47,382 nucleotides of DNA. It comes from Porphyromonadaceae bacterium (lineage in GTDB: Bacteria; Bacteroidota; Bacteroidia; Bacteroidales; UBA12481). The stretch lies in the NCBI GenBank assembly GCA_007280905.1, contig QYQM01000134.1, positions 1-47,382 on the forward strand, read 5' to 3'. The notes under the pieces were generated by a model. It made no database searches and was not told where the DNA came from. It was given only the letters and a program-made list of their open reading frames with translations. A program made the translations under genes and the position numbers. Below are positions 27,042 to 37,100 of this stretch, piece after piece. Numbering within the stretch: position 1 is the first letter of the stretch; every line of letters begins with the position of its first letter.

Positions 27042-27884
27042 TCACGAAGTGAACTCTCTGAGGGTCATGGGTGTGCCCATGCGAAACCCTTTTTCGGTTT
27101 TCACGATCGTGGCACATTCGTAGAGCATGTCGTGCTGGAAGAACAGAACATAGTTATTCTCGACAATCCTTTCCAAAAACTCCTGTTTTTCCTTCATGGT
27201 GCGAAGCACCTCAAGATCATACGCCATATTGTATTTCACGGGAATATGGCCGTGGGTTGGAATGAGATCCGCTCCGAAAACCAGGGTCTTTGAACCATAC
27301 CGGATAATGGGTATGATCTGACCGGGAGTGTGGCCATTGACAAACCGTATATCAACACCCTCGCAGAAGGAGCCGGGTCGTTCAATAAAGTCGAGCAAAC
27401 CAAGATCCTGCATGGGTAGCAGGTTTTCCGGCAGATAGGAATCAGCCTCACGCGGATTTGGATTCACTGCATTGTCCCATTGCCTCTCTGTAGTCCAATA
27501 AGTGGCTTCAGGAAAAACCGCAATGGGTTCGCGATTCCAATTATAGGTAATACCGCCGCCGCAATGATCGAAATGGAGGTGAGTTAAGATCACGTCTGTA
27601 ACTTCCTCGGGTTTAATCCCATGCGTTGCCAGTCCTGATACCAGCCCTTCGTGCTCCTCAATATGCAGGAACTGCAGATAATCTTCATGCTGTTTGTCGC
27701 CGATACCTACATCGATCAGGATTACACGATCATCAGTTTTGATTACCAATGATCTTAACATCAAGGAAATCAGGTTTCTTTCATCTGCTTTGAAAAACTT
27801 CGACCAGATACCCTTGGGCACAACGCCAAACATAGCACCGCCATCAGCTTTGAAGGAGGAAATATCGATACTGTAAAGTTCCAT
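27042..27884 (-). CDS. Metallo-beta-lactamase-fold hydrolase
   Basis: 280 residues without a signal peptide. The zinc motif HLHFDHCGG (about residues 101-109) is followed by VNGHTPGQIIPII and FGADLIPTHGHIP, giving the remaining His and Asp ligands. The layout is that of AHL-lactonase-like and related cytoplasmic hydrolases; the substrate cannot be read from sequence. It stands alone, with repeats on both sides. Confidence 0.9.
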   Translation of the reverse strand: MELYSIDISSFKADGGAMFGVVPKGIWSKFFKADERNLISLMLRSLVIKTDDRVILIDVGIGDKQHEDYLQFLHIEEHEGLVSGLATHGIKPEEVTDVILTHLHFDHCGGGITYNWNREPIAVFPEATYWTTERQWDNAVNPNPREADSYLPENLLPMQDLGLLDFIERPGSFCEGVDIRFVNGHTPGQIIPIIRYGSKTLVFGADLIPTHGHIPVKYNMAYDLEVLRTMKEKQEFLERIVENNYVLFFQHDMLYECATIVKTEKGFRMGTPMTLREFTS

Positions 27885-27949
27885 GAGAAAAAGGCTTTGG
27901 CCAAAAATAGAAATCTTATCCAGAATACCAAAGACAAAAAGAAAATTCT

Positions 27950-28038
27950 GTTGTCAGTTGTCGGTTATCGGTTGTCGGGGTTGTGATTGTTATGATGGTT
28001 GTGATTGTTGCAGGTTGCAGGTTGTCTCGCCAGCGGGA
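27950..28038. repeat. GGTTGTGATTGTT-type low-complexity repeat, copy 1
   Basis: GTTGTCAGTTGTCGGTTATC and GGGTTGTGATTGTTATGATG are followed by a second GGTTGTGATTGTTGCAGGTT. The same words recur at 35476-35550 and 37722-37771. The intergenic region 27885-28238 holds this repeat and a possible gene remnant, nothing else recognised. Confidence 0.6.
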
Positions 28039-28040
28039 GG

Positions 28041-28148
28041 TCAGTTATCAAGCAGAAGTTTATAGGCCTCCTCGATAAAACCCCAGCCAAATTTGGGCAG
28101 ATTAGCTTTGGTCGCCATCAGAATGATTACGATGCTGCTAAATACCAT
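28041..28148 (-). pseudogene. Possible C-terminal gene remnant (35 codons)
   Basis: MVFSSIVIILMATKANLPKF, GWGFIEEAYKLLLDN reads like the end of a real protein, and the open frame extends upstream as YIRHNYQGE. The family is not recognised. It lies between the MBL gene and the slipin gene, upstream of both. Confidence 0.3.
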
Positions 28149-28238
28149 TTCGCCCTGATAATTGTGCCGAATATATAGAAAGAGCGACAGAAAGATTCAA
28201 ATATTAATACCTTTAGGAAGATTTAAAACACAAATACA

Positions 28239-29120
28239 ATGGAAACGTATTATTACTACTACTTCATCGGGGCTCTTGTTGTCCTGTTCCTTTTATCGGG
28301 GATCCGCATTATTCGCCCTACCCATAAGGGCTTAATCGAAAGGCTGGGGAAGTACCATCATTTTGCCAATCCCGGATTTAACTGGATTATACCGGTTATT
28401 GATAAGCTTTACCAGATAAATGTTACCGAACAAATGGTAGATGCCGAACCCCAGGAGATTATCACCAACGATAATCTGAATGCCCGCGTGGATGCACAAG
28501 TTTATTTCAGAGTTAAGGGTGATGAACAGAGCGTGAAAAACTCGGTGTACAATGTCAATAATTATAAATGGCAGATCGTGAACCTGGCACGGACTACGCT
28601 GAGGAATATTATTGGCACGCTGACCCTGAAATCAGCCAATAGCGAGCGGGGAAAAATTAATTCCGAACTGCATAAAACCTTATTGGATGAGACTGCCAGC
28701 TGGGGGATTGATATCGTCCGGACCGAGCTGAAAGAGATTGATCCGCCGAAGGATGTTCAGGAAACGATGAACAAGGTGGTAAAAGCTGAAAACGAAAAGA
28801 TAGCAGCCATTGACTATGCCACTGCCCGTGAAACTGTTGCCGATGGTGAAAAGAGGGCCAAAATCAAAGAAGCCGAAGGTTATAAGCAGGCTAAAATCCT
28901 GCATGCCGAAGGGGAAGCCGGCGCTATCAAGCTTGTAAACGAAGCGGCCGACAAATATTTCACCGGTAATGCCCAGCTGCTCCGGAAACTCGAAGCCATG
29001 GAGGCCTGCCTGAAAGAAAATGCCAAGATCGTCGTTCCCGAAGGGTCAGAACTGATCAACGTCATCGGTGACCTGGCCGGCGTGCTGCCGCTGAAGAAGA
29101 AAGACGGCAAGACGGAATAG
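28239..29120 (+). CDS. SPFH/band-7 (slipin-like) membrane protein
   Basis: 293 residues. An N-terminal membrane helix (YYYFIGALVVLFLLSGIRII), then the SPFH domain (about 30-190: GLIERLGKYHHFANPGFNWI, NDNLNARVDAQVYFRV, WGIDIVRTELKEIDPPKDVQ) and an Ala/Glu/Lys-rich helical C-terminus (AENEKIAAIDYATARETVAD). The family forms ring-like oligomers on membranes and helps protease or lipid-domain control. No NfeD partner is adjacent. A terminator-like hairpin follows at 29135-29155. Confidence 0.93.
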   Translation: METYYYYYFIGALVVLFLLSGIRIIRPTHKGLIERLGKYHHFANPGFNWIIPVIDKLYQINVTEQMVDAEPQEIITNDNLNARVDAQVYFRVKGDEQSVKNSVYNVNNYKWQIVNLARTTLRNIIGTLTLKSANSERGKINSELHKTLLDETASWGIDIVRTELKEIDPPKDVQETMNKVVKAENEKIAAIDYATARETVADGEKRAKIKEAEGYKQAKILHAEGEAGAIKLVNEAADKYFTGNAQLLRKLEAMEACLKENAKIVVPEGSELINVIGDLAGVLPLKKKDGKTE

Positions 29121-29134
29121 AGACGGTAAGAGTG

Positions 29135-29155
29135 AGAAGAAGGCCGCCTTCTTTT
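29135..29155 (+). terminator. Hairpin terminator after the slipin gene
   Basis: AAGAAGG (29137-29143), loop CCG, CCTTCTT (29147-29153), with G-T and A-T extensions, then TTCGTCTTCTCG. The T-tract is broken, so efficiency is uncertain. Confidence 0.55.
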
Positions 29156-29346
29156 CGTCTTCTCGTTCTTATCGTTCTTATCGTTTTCAACGAATCAGGT
29201 TGAACCGTGTTTGGTTCCCATCCACCCACTTACATCCTTCCCTGGTAAAAACGCCCTGCTCTCCAGGCAGACAAACATAGGCATGCCACTGCATATCGGT
29301 ACATAAACGCAAATAAAGGCTCTTCCCCGGCAGTAAAAATTATAAT

Positions 29347-30438
29347 ATGAAAAATCCATCTGAACGTTTGGTATCTCTCGATTTTTTTCGGGGTTTTACT
29401 ATGTTTTTATTGATTGCTGAGTTTGCCAACCTTTTTCCGCTTTTCCTGGCGCCTGAGCTCGATGGCACGCCCATTCATTTTATCGGTGTGCAGTTGCACC
29501 ATTGTGAGTGGGCAGGGCTCCATTTCTGGGACCTGATCCAGCCGTTTTTCATGTTTATCGTGGGAGTGGCCATGCCTTTGTCTTTTGCCCGACGCACTGC
29601 ACAGGGCGACAGCAACAGGCAACTATTGGGGCATGTGCTGAAAAGATCCCTTCTGCTACTCATTCTGGGTTGGGCACTCTATTGCATTGAACCGGGAAAA
29701 ATTATGTTCCGGTTTCAGAATGTGCTGGCACAACTTTCCGTGACCTATCTTTTGGCTTACCTCATCATGCGGAAAGCCCCATGGATTCAGATCCTGTTTT
29801 CGATTCTGCTCATTGGAGTCAGTGAAGCACTATACCGATTTTTCTCTCTGGAAGGATTTAACCATCCGTTTGTTGCCGGAGAGAATTTCGGAGCCTGGTC
29901 CAACCTGATGATCTCCGGTGAAACCGGCGAAGGAAACTGGGCAATATTCAACGCCATTCCTACAGCAGCCCATACCATCTGGGGAGTATTGGCCGGGTCG
30001 TTGCTGACTGGTGAAAAGACGCCAAAGAATAAAATCAAAACACTGATTTTCTTTGGATTGATTGCTCTGGCGGTTGGCTACAGCCTCAGTGCAGCAACTC
30101 CGATCATCAAAAGGATAGCAACCAGCAGTTTTGTTTTTGTCAGCGGGGGCTGGGCCATCCTTATGCTGGCCTTTTGTTACTGGGTTATAGATGTACTCCA
30201 ATTCCGAAAAGGTGTTCTCTTCTTTTCGGTTGTCGGTATGAATTCCCTCTTTATATATTTATTTGCTCACGTTGGCGGGGCCTTGTTGCTTAGGAACATC
30301 GTATCTCCCTTTTCTATGGCCCTGTTTGGTTTGGCGGGTTCCTGGATCGCTCAGTTTGCTACAAGCCTGATTGTATTATTTCTTCTTTGGTACCTCTGTT
30401 ACTGGCTATATAAAAGAAAAATATTTATCAGGATTTAG
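29347..30438 (+). CDS. NagX/HGSNAT-like membrane acyltransferase (DUF5009-type)
   Basis: 363 residues and about ten membrane spans. The N-terminal RLVSLDFFRGFTMFLLIAEF motif and HHCEWAGLHFWDLIQPFFMF segment, with its HHxxWxG-like residues, mark the family related to heparan-alpha-glucosaminide N-acetyltransferase. Likely role: transfer of an acetyl group to an amino sugar across the inner membrane. No amino-sugar catabolic gene lies beside it. Confidence 0.88.
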   Translation: MKNPSERLVSLDFFRGFTMFLLIAEFANLFPLFLAPELDGTPIHFIGVQLHHCEWAGLHFWDLIQPFFMFIVGVAMPLSFARRTAQGDSNRQLLGHVLKRSLLLLILGWALYCIEPGKIMFRFQNVLAQLSVTYLLAYLIMRKAPWIQILFSILLIGVSEALYRFFSLEGFNHPFVAGENFGAWSNLMISGETGEGNWAIFNAIPTAAHTIWGVLAGSLLTGEKTPKNKIKTLIFFGLIALAVGYSLSAATPIIKRIATSSFVFVSGGWAILMLAFCYWVIDVLQFRKGVLFFSVVGMNSLFIYLFAHVGGALLLRNIVSPFSMALFGLAGSWIAQFATSLIVLFLLWYLCYWLYKRKIFIRI

Positions 30439-30470
30439 CATATTGAAGGTGTTGAGATTAAGGCACTAAT

Positions 30471-32537
30471 TTATTTTCCGAAAAATTCCTTCAGCCAGAA
30501 TTTATTTTGCAGATCCCTGACATGGGCAGCTTTCGGGCCTCCCCAGCCATGGCGGCCGTTGGGATACATCATGAACTGAAAATCCTTATTCAGATCCTGC
30601 AATTTGCTGATCAGCTGAATGCTGTTCTGCATATGGACATTATCGTCCATTTCACCATGCACAAGGTATAATTTCCCTTTCAGTTTATCGGCAAAATTCA
30701 TAGCCGTTCCATTCTTGTATCCTTCCGGATTCTGCAATGGAGTGTCCATAAACCGTTCGGTATAAATATCGTCATATAACCCCCAGTCAGTGACACTGTA
30801 AAGGGCCATACCGTGTGTCCAGTAATCGGCTCCTGCGGTTAGTGCCATGCAGGTGGTATATCCGCCGTATGATCCCCCTGTGATACCCATCCGGGTTGCA
30901 TCCACATAAGGCTTGGCACGCAGCCATTTAACAGCTTCTTCGTAATCCACCATTTCCCATTTACCCAGGTTGCGCCACATATAGTCGATGCCCTTCTTGC
31001 CAAACTGTCCGGAGGCCCGATGATCCACATTGATGGTGATGATGCCGTTCTGGGCAAACCAGCCTGGATTGTTTCCGGCAAATACATTTCTTACCCCGCC
31101 GGCATCCGGACCGCCATAGATCGTAAAGACAACCGGATATTTTTTAACCGGATCAAAATTCACCGGATAAATAATGATAGCCGGTAACTGGAAACCATCG
31201 ATACTTGGGATACGCACATATTCAGCACGCTGGTGATTTGTCGGATCAAATTCCGGTTTGGTTTCACTCAGAAGTTTAAGCAGTTTGCCGTTTTTATCCC
31301 GCAATTCTTTGCGGCCTGGAATGATTACACTGCTCCAGCTATCAATCAGATAGGATCCGCCAGGCGAAAGGCTGATGGAATGAGAACCGGCTCCTTCGGT
31401 GAGCTGGACCATCCCGGTCCCATAGAGTTTTACACTATAAAATTGGGTTTCGGTGGATTCAGGACGTCCGCTGAAGTAAACGATTCCTTTTTCTTCATCA
31501 ATCTTGGTGATACCGCTTACGCGCCATTTAACGTTCGTCAGGTGAGCTAGTTGCTTGCCATTCCAATCGTGATAATATAGGTTGTGCCAATCGTTCCGGT
31601 AACTGTTAATGATAAAACCGGACCCATTTTCCAGCACATGAATATCCTCGAAAAAATCCACCCAGGTTGGGCGCTCCTCATCGTAAATTTTCCTCAAATC
31701 CCCGGTTTCCGGAGTAACCATAAAGAACTGCATGTGATTCTGATCGCGGTTTAGCACCTGGATCATCATCTCTTTGGAATCGGGTTTCCAGGATGGCCAC
31801 GCAATATACTGGTCAACATTATAGTCGAATTTTGCCCAGGCAATCTTTCCGGTTTCCAGATCGGCGATTCCGAGTTTAACCTTCGGATTAGGATCGCCGG
31901 GAACCGGATAACGGGTATATTCCGGAGCTCCATGCAAGCTGTCGCCTCTCCACAATATATACAGAGGGACCTCGGTATCATCAAATCGCAGGAAGGCAAG
32001 TTTTTTGCTGTCGGGCGACCACCAGAAGGCGCAATACTGTGATGGGCGGCCCAGGATCTCTTCATAATAAACCCACGATGCATAACCGTTGTATATCAGT
32101 TTAGTACCATCCATAGTAAGCCTGTGCTCCAGATTGGTAGCCAGATCAATCATATACAGGTCATTGTCGCGTGTAAAGGCAACTCTTTTCTGATCCGGAG
32201 ATGTACGGGGATTGATCTCTTTCCCAGGGTTTGCGGTTATTTGCCGGGGGGCGGCAGCGGTCCCGTCAGAATAAAACAATTCGCCATCCTTAACGATAAC
32301 ACTCACGCGCGGCGGTGCGGTTTCAGTTTTGGCTACAAAGAGCTTAGCCTTACCGGTCAGCACGTCAACACTCGTTTTGACATCCTTACCGTTTTTGTCT
32401 TTCTGCATTTCAATGTAATGGGTGTCATCCACCCACGTGGTTCCTCCGCGGCCGCCGAATTGGCCGTATACAACACCCGATGCCAACATCCCGCTAACCA
32501 GCAGTGCCAATATCAACCTGACCTGTTTAATTTTCAT
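30471..32537 (-). CDS. Secreted S9B dipeptidyl peptidase (DPP IV-like)
   Basis: 688 residues with a signal peptide (cleavage near VYG-QF, residue 25). The DPP IV N-terminal beta-propeller (about 100-430, with VYYEEILGR giving the Glu pair that anchors the substrate N-terminus) precedes the alpha/beta-hydrolase domain. Catalytic residues: Ser near 556 in GGSYGGY, Asp near 632 in GEMDDNVH, His near 663 in NGRHGWGG. It removes N-terminal dipeptides in the periplasm. Its ATG overlaps the xylA stop by 4 bp (ATGA), so the two genes are coupled although their pathways differ. Confidence 0.94.
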   Translation of the reverse strand: MKIKQVRLILALLVSGMLASGVVYGQFGGRGGTTWVDDTHYIEMQKDKNGKDVKTSVDVLTGKAKLFVAKTETAPPRVSVIVKDGELFYSDGTAAAPRQITANPGKEINPRTSPDQKRVAFTRDNDLYMIDLATNLEHRLTMDGTKLIYNGYASWVYYEEILGRPSQYCAFWWSPDSKKLAFLRFDDTEVPLYILWRGDSLHGAPEYTRYPVPGDPNPKVKLGIADLETGKIAWAKFDYNVDQYIAWPSWKPDSKEMMIQVLNRDQNHMQFFMVTPETGDLRKIYDEERPTWVDFFEDIHVLENGSGFIINSYRNDWHNLYYHDWNGKQLAHLTNVKWRVSGITKIDEEKGIVYFSGRPESTETQFYSVKLYGTGMVQLTEGAGSHSISLSPGGSYLIDSWSSVIIPGRKELRDKNGKLLKLLSETKPEFDPTNHQRAEYVRIPSIDGFQLPAIIIYPVNFDPVKKYPVVFTIYGGPDAGGVRNVFAGNNPGWFAQNGIITINVDHRASGQFGKKGIDYMWRNLGKWEMVDYEEAVKWLRAKPYVDATRMGITGGSYGGYTTCMALTAGADYWTHGMALYSVTDWGLYDDIYTERFMDTPLQNPEGYKNGTAMNFADKLKGKLYLVHGEMDDNVHMQNSIQLISKLQDLNKDFQFMMYPNGRHGWGGPKAAHVRDLQNKFWLKEFFGK

Positions 32538-33841
32538 ATGGCGTTATTTATTATGGATTCAATTAACTCCTGTTTTCCTGATTGGAGTTCAGGTTCTCCT
32601 TTTTCAATGGCAAACTTATGAAGATCTTCGATATTGAGTTCACCTTTCTCGAATTTCACGGCTTCCGGTTCGTGGAAAGAAAGGTACCGGTTATCGCGGA
32701 AATCGGTGATCCGATTTTCGATTACGAGCTTATCAGCAATCAGCAGTGCTCTTGAAAAGGTGTCCATACCAACGATATGGGCAATGAAAAGATCTTCGAG
32801 ATCAGTTGAATTCCGCCGGAGTTTAGCATCAAAATTGAATCCTCCGGTTCCGAGCCCGCCGTATTCCAGCACCACGATCATGGCTTCAATGGCCTCATAC
32901 AGGTTGGTCGGGAAATTGTCAGTATCCCAGCCATTCATGGGTTCGCCATGATTGGCATCAATGCCTCCGAGCATCCCGGCATCCGCGGCAAAGCGGAGTT
33001 CATGAGTAAAACTGTGACCGGCCAGGGTAGCATGATTGGCTTCGACATTCAATTTGAAATCCTTTTCCAGACCATATTTGTGTAAAAATCCGATTACGGT
33101 GGAAGCGTCGAAATCATATTGATGCAGTGAAGGTTCCATCGGTTTGGGCTCGATCAGGTAAGTTCCTTTAAAGCCGATTTTCCGGCCATAATCGCGTGCC
33201 ATCTGAAGGAAGCGGCCCATGTGATCCAATTCTTTGGCTGTGTTTGTATTGAGCAGATAGGAATATCCTTCACGCCCGCCCCAGAAAACATAATTCTCTC
33301 CTCCGAGAGCCACTGTGGCTTCGATCGCAGATTTTACCTGGGCTCCGGCCTGACAAACCACGCTGAAATCCGGGTTGGTAGCGGCACCATTCATATAGCG
33401 CGGATGTGAAAACAGGTTGGCCGTGCCCCAAAGGAGTTGCACACCGGTATCTGCCTGCTGTCGTAATGCCAGATCCACCAATGTCTTCAGGTTTTTTTCC
33501 GATTCCTGCAACGAGCTGCCTTCCGGTGCAATATCCCGGTCGTGGAAGCAGTAAAACGGGATACCCATTTTAGTCATGAACTCGAAGGCTGCATTCAGGC
33601 GGGCTTTCGCATTCTCCATAGGATCAGCCGATACGGTCCAGGGAAACTGCCTGGTTCCCGGACCAAACGGATCGCCACCGGCATTGCACATGCTGTGCCA
33701 GTAAGCCAGGGCAAAACGGAAATGCTCCTTCATTGTTTTGCCGGCTATTACAAAGTTTTCGTCGTAATATTTGAATGATAAATGATTATCACTGTCCGGA
33801 CCTTCATACCGGATCGGGTCGATGTCGGGGAAAAATTCCAT
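32534..33841 (-). CDS. xylA: Xylose isomerase (class II)
   Basis: 435 residues, the usual class II length. It converts D-xylose to D-xylulose. Metal and substrate motifs are visible: [12 protein letters not shown] (catalytic His and Asp), [21 protein letters not shown] and [17 protein letters not shown]. The start [20 protein letters not shown] matches the family. It follows xylB by 132 bp, and that gap holds an octamer tandem repeat and a palindrome. Confidence 0.96.
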   Translation of the reverse strand: MEFFPDIDPIRYEGPDSDNHLSFKYYDENFVIAGKTMKEHFRFALAYWHSMCNAGGDPFGPGTRQFPWTVSADPMENAKARLNAAFEFMTKMGIPFYCFHDRDIAPEGSSLQESEKNLKTLVDLALRQQADTGVQLLWGTANLFSHPRYMNGAATNPDFSVVCQAGAQVKSAIEATVALGGENYVFWGGREGYSYLLNTNTAKELDHMGRFLQMARDYGRKIGFKGTYLIEPKPMEPSLHQYDFDASTVIGFLHKYGLEKDFKLNVEANHATLAGHSFTHELRFAADAGMLGGIDANHGEPMNGWDTDNFPTNLYEAIEAMIVVLEYGGLGTGGFNFDAKLRRNSTDLEDLFIAHIVGMDTFSRALLIADKLVIENRITDFRDNRYLSFHEPEAVKFEKGELNIEDLHKFAIEKGEPELQSGKQELIESIINNAI

Positions 33842-33881
33842 GTTAATCAGAGTTTAGAGTTTAAAGTTATCGGTTATCAGG

Positions 33882-33929
33882 TTTCAGGGTTTCAGAGTTT
33901 CAGGGTTTCAGGGTTACAGGGTTACAGGT
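33882..33929. repeat. Octamer tandem repeat TTTCAGGG/TTACAGGG, six units
   Basis: Six consecutive 8-bp units: TTTCAGGG, TTTCAGAG, TTTCAGGG, TTTCAGGG, TTACAGGG, TTACAGGT, preceded by the similar TTATCAGG. It is an intergenic tandem between xylB and xylA, in the leader of xylA. Copy number could vary by slippage. Confidence 0.85.
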
Positions 33930-33952
33930 CGCCAACTGCCTACTGCTTACTG

Positions 33953-33974
33953 GAGACGCATGATCATGCGTCTC
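33953..33974. repeat. Perfect 22-bp palindrome at the 3' end of xylB
   Basis: GAGACGCATGA followed immediately by its reverse complement TCATGCGTCTC. It touches the first base of the xylB stop codon (33974-33976 on the minus strand). It resembles dispersed palindromes common in Bacteroidetes intergenic DNA, and could act as a terminator or mRNA-protecting hairpin. Confidence 0.75.
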
Positions 33975-35473
33975 TACTGCCGACTGTTGCTAAGTTCATG
34001 AAGCATTTTCGTTTTCCAAACGAGATAAAGCTCATGGTAGATCTTTTGCCTCTCTGGATCAGGATTGACGTGTTCGATAATCCGGAGGCTTTTGAAGGCT
34101 TCAGCGGGGGAGGCATAAATGCCGGACCCGATACCGGCCCCGCGTGCAGCACCGGTAGCCCCATCGGTATCAAAAAGCTCAATCGCAGTTCCGGTAACAT
34201 CACTGAATATCTGCCTGAAAACACGGCTGAGAAAAAGGTTTGCATAACCGGCCCGTACGGTTTCGGTTCGCACACCCATCTCCTTCATAGCTTCAAATCC
34301 ATAATTCAAGGCGTAAACAATGCCTTCCTGGGCAGCCCTGACGAGGTGCGAGCGGTTATGCCGGTTTAGGTCGAGATTCAGGATCTGTCCGCCAAACGGA
34401 CGATTCTGATGGATCCTTTCCACTCCGTTGCCAAAAGGATAAACCATCAATCCATCCGATCCCGGCTCAACATCATAGGCAATCCGGTTTAATGCATCAT
34501 AGCCGAGGCCAGTACCATCAAGTAATTTTTTGATCCAGGAATATAAAATTCCGGTGCCATTCACACAAAGAAGAACACCCAGACGAGTATCCGGCAGGCC
34601 ATGATTTACATGAGCAAATACATTTACCCGCGATAGAGGATCGTGATTTACCTTGTCAAGGATCCCATAAATCACTCCGGATGTTCCGGCAGTCGTAGCC
34701 AGTTCACCTGGTTCTAATACGTTCAGGCTGAGGGCGTTATTTGGTTGATCTCCGGCACGGTAGCTTACCGGGACGCCAGCTGTTATACCCGTAAGGCGTG
34801 ACGCGTGACGCGTGACAGTTCCCTGGATGCCGAAACCGGGTACCAGGGAGGGGAATAGATCCGGAGAAAATCCGAATTGTTTGATCAGCTCCGCAGATGG
34901 CCGGTTTTCAGCGAAATCCCATAAAATTCCTTCTGACAAACCAGTTTTAGTGGTGACGATATCCCCGGTAAGCTTCATGGCGATATAATCACCCGGAAGC
35001 ATAATTTTATTTATCTGGGCATACACGGCAGGTTCATTTTTTTTAACCCATGCCAACTTTGCTGCTGTAAAGTTTCCGGGATTATTCAGGAGATGGTCCA
35101 TGCAGAAAGCAGGTCTGAGGCCTTCAAAGGCTGCCTGACCGTAACTTGCTGCTCGGCTGTCGCACCAGATGATCGAATTGCGGACCGTTTTTCCTTCCTT
35201 ATCCACTGCCACAAGACCATGCATCTGGTAAGATATGCCGATAGCCTTAACGCCGGACAAATCGCCCGCTTTTGTTTTCAGAATCCGCATGGATTCAACT
35301 ACATGATGCCACCAGATATCGGGATCCTGTTCAGCCCAGCCAGGCTGAGGAGCCAGAATCCGCAATTCACAGTCGGGAGATTGGGCGGTGGCAGACACCA
35401 GGCCGCTTTCTGCATCAACCAACGAAGCTTTGATGGCCGAGGATCCAATATCAAGACCTAGTAGAAGAGACAT
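33974..35473 (-). CDS. xylB: Xylulokinase
   Basis: 499 residues, FGGY family. It phosphorylates D-xylulose to xylulose 5-phosphate. N-terminal ATP-side motif GLDIGSSAIKASLVD, substrate segment YQMHGLVAVDKEGK, then FGGY-C motifs TAGTSGVIYGIL and PFGNGVERIHQNRPFGG. A heptamer repeat, GCGTGAC x3 at 34796-34816, encodes VTRHASR inside the protein. Homologues seem to have the same length there, so function need not be affected. Order rhaB, xylB, xylA on the minus strand suggests one pentose/deoxyhexose operon. Confidence 0.95.
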   Translation of the reverse strand: MSLLLGLDIGSSAIKASLVDAESGLVSATAQSPDCELRILAPQPGWAEQDPDIWWHHVVESMRILKTKAGDLSGVKAIGISYQMHGLVAVDKEGKTVRNSIIWCDSRAASYGQAAFEGLRPAFCMDHLLNNPGNFTAAKLAWVKKNEPAVYAQINKIMLPGDYIAMKLTGDIVTTKTGLSEGILWDFAENRPSAELIKQFGFSPDLFPSLVPGFGIQGTVTRHASRLTGITAGVPVSYRAGDQPNNALSLNVLEPGELATTAGTSGVIYGILDKVNHDPLSRVNVFAHVNHGLPDTRLGVLLCVNGTGILYSWIKKLLDGTGLGYDALNRIAYDVEPGSDGLMVYPFGNGVERIHQNRPFGGQILNLDLNRHNRSHLVRAAQEGIVYALNYGFEAMKEMGVRTETVRAGYANLFLSRVFRQIFSDVTGTAIELFDTDGATGAARGAGIGSGIYASPAEAFKSLRIIEHVNPDPERQKIYHELYLVWKTKMLHELSNSRQ

Positions 35474-35475
35474 AG

Positions 35476-35590
35476 TAGGTTAGAGGTTAGAAGGTTATGG
35501 TTGTTATGATAGTTGTGATTGTTGTCGGTTGTCAGTTATCGGTTAAACTCCGTGCAGCATCAAGGGGTCCACGCTTTCGCGGGGATGACA
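35476..35590. repeat. GGTTGTGATTGTT repeat followed by a TGTCATCCCCGCG-type repeat
   Basis: AGTTGTGATTGTTGTCGGTT and GTCAGTTATCGG (35511-35542) match the copies at 27950 and 37722. The palindromic element at 35562-35590 (CAAGGGGTCCACGC, then TTTCGCGGGGATGACA) overlaps the 3' end of rhaB and encodes its last residues and stop codon. Confidence 0.7.
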
Positions 35591-37047
35591 GCGCTCCGTA
35601 TTTGGACTTTATCCCAGGTACTTTTATTTTTTGGCAGATAGGTGATTGTTTTCACCGTGTTGAGGGAATAGGCACGCAAGGTTTCAAGTCCGCTAAGGCC
35701 CTGATGGCATGCAATCTGGACGAGGATATTTCCCAATGCGGCGGCTTCGGCCGGACCGGCGATTACGGGCAATCCTGTCGCATCGGCAGTAAATTGGCAA
35801 AGCACTGAATTGAGCGAACCACCTCCGATCATGTGGATTTTTTCGATCGGATGGGGGCTGACCTCCCTGAGTTGGTCGAGAACGATCCGGTACTTCAATG
35901 CCAGGCTTTCGAAAATGCACCTGGTAAATTCAGCAATGGTTTCAGGAGCAACCTGGCCGGTTTTAAGGCAGCATTCCCGGATGGCGGCAGGCATGTTTTC
36001 GGGGTTCATGAACATTGGGTTGTCAGGGTCAACGATTGAACGAAATGCCTTCGCCTTTTTGCACCGGCTGATCAGCTCGGCATACGAGAGCACCTCTTCC
36101 TTGTCCCAAATCTTTTTACATTCCTGAAGCAGCCATAACCCAGTGATATTCTTAAGGTAACGGATTGTTTTTCCAACTCCGCCCTCATTAGTGAAAAGAT
36201 ACTTAAAGCTCTCTTCGGTCAGGATGGGTTGGTCGGTTTCAATTCCCATCAGCGACCAGGTACCCGAGCTGATGTAAGCCCAATTCTTCCCTTCGGCAGG
36301 GATCGCGGCAATGGCCGAGGCAGTATCATGAGCCCCGACTGCCACAATAGATATAGTATTGATGCCCAGTTCGCTGAGAATACCGGGTTTCATTGTTCCA
36401 ATCTGGGTTCCGGGCTCTACAATATCATCCAGAACATGGATCGGCAAGCCAAGCCTCATCAGCAAATCCGGATACCAGTTGCGTGTTTTGGGATTCAGCA
36501 TCTGCGAAGTGGAGGCAATGGTGTATTCCGAGAAAACAATACCGGTAAAAAGATAGCCCAGCAGATCCGGAATGAACAGGAGCTTGTCGGCCTGAAGCAA
36601 TAAGTTTGGGAACTTCTTTTTTAAAGCCCAAAGCTGGAAGATCGTGTTGAACCGCAGAAACTGTATCCCGGTGCGGGTATACAATTCCTTAGGTCTGATC
36701 ACTTTAAACACCTGTTCCATAGCTTCTTCGGTAAGAGAATCCCGATAGGCAAACGGGTTGCCGATCAATTGATTATTGCCATCGAGCAAACCGAAATCCA
36801 CCCCCCAGGTATCGATCCCGATAGAAACCGGGATGACGTTAAGTTTTTTGACACAAAGCCTGAGCCCGGTCATCAGTTCCTCAAACAATCGATTAATATT
36901 CCAGTAATAGTGGCCTTCGCGAAGGATCATTTCGTTCGGGAAACGGTAAATCTCTTCGAGGGTTACCTTGCAGCCGTCGAGAGTACCGAGAATAGCCCGG
37001 CCGCTTCCGGCGCCGATATCAAAAGCTAAGTATTGCGAATTAGACAT
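35560..37047 (-). CDS. rhaB: Rhamnulokinase
   Basis: 495 residues, FGGY family. It phosphorylates L-rhamnulose. N-terminal AFDIGAGSGRAILGTL, WGVDFGLLDG substrate loop, then GAHDTASAIAAIPA, YISSGTWSLMG and the FESLALKYR/HMIGGGSLNSVLCQF region are typical of RhaB. The last ten residues (AVIPAKAWTP, with stop) are encoded by a TGTCATCCCCGCG-type palindromic repeat, so the tail is a repeat-derived extension. Rhamnose isomerase and aldolase genes are not in the window. Confidence 0.93.
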   Translation of the reverse strand: MSNSQYLAFDIGAGSGRAILGTLDGCKVTLEEIYRFPNEMILREGHYYWNINRLFEELMTGLRLCVKKLNVIPVSIGIDTWGVDFGLLDGNNQLIGNPFAYRDSLTEEAMEQVFKVIRPKELYTRTGIQFLRFNTIFQLWALKKKFPNLLLQADKLLFIPDLLGYLFTGIVFSEYTIASTSQMLNPKTRNWYPDLLMRLGLPIHVLDDIVEPGTQIGTMKPGILSELGINTISIVAVGAHDTASAIAAIPAEGKNWAYISSGTWSLMGIETDQPILTEESFKYLFTNEGGVGKTIRYLKNITGLWLLQECKKIWDKEEVLSYAELISRCKKAKAFRSIVDPDNPMFMNPENMPAAIRECCLKTGQVAPETIAEFTRCIFESLALKYRIVLDQLREVSPHPIEKIHMIGGGSLNSVLCQFTADATGLPVIAGPAEAAALGNILVQIACHQGLSGLETLRAYSLNTVKTITYLPKNKSTWDKVQIRSAVIPAKAWTP

Positions 37048-37100
37048 TTAAGGTAAATTTGCCTTTGCCTTAAAGATACCTTTTTTTCATTAACTGTAGT

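Noticed and set aside
33882-33929. CRISPR-like array
   Set aside because: The 8-bp units are contiguous without spacers, so this is a simple tandem repeat.
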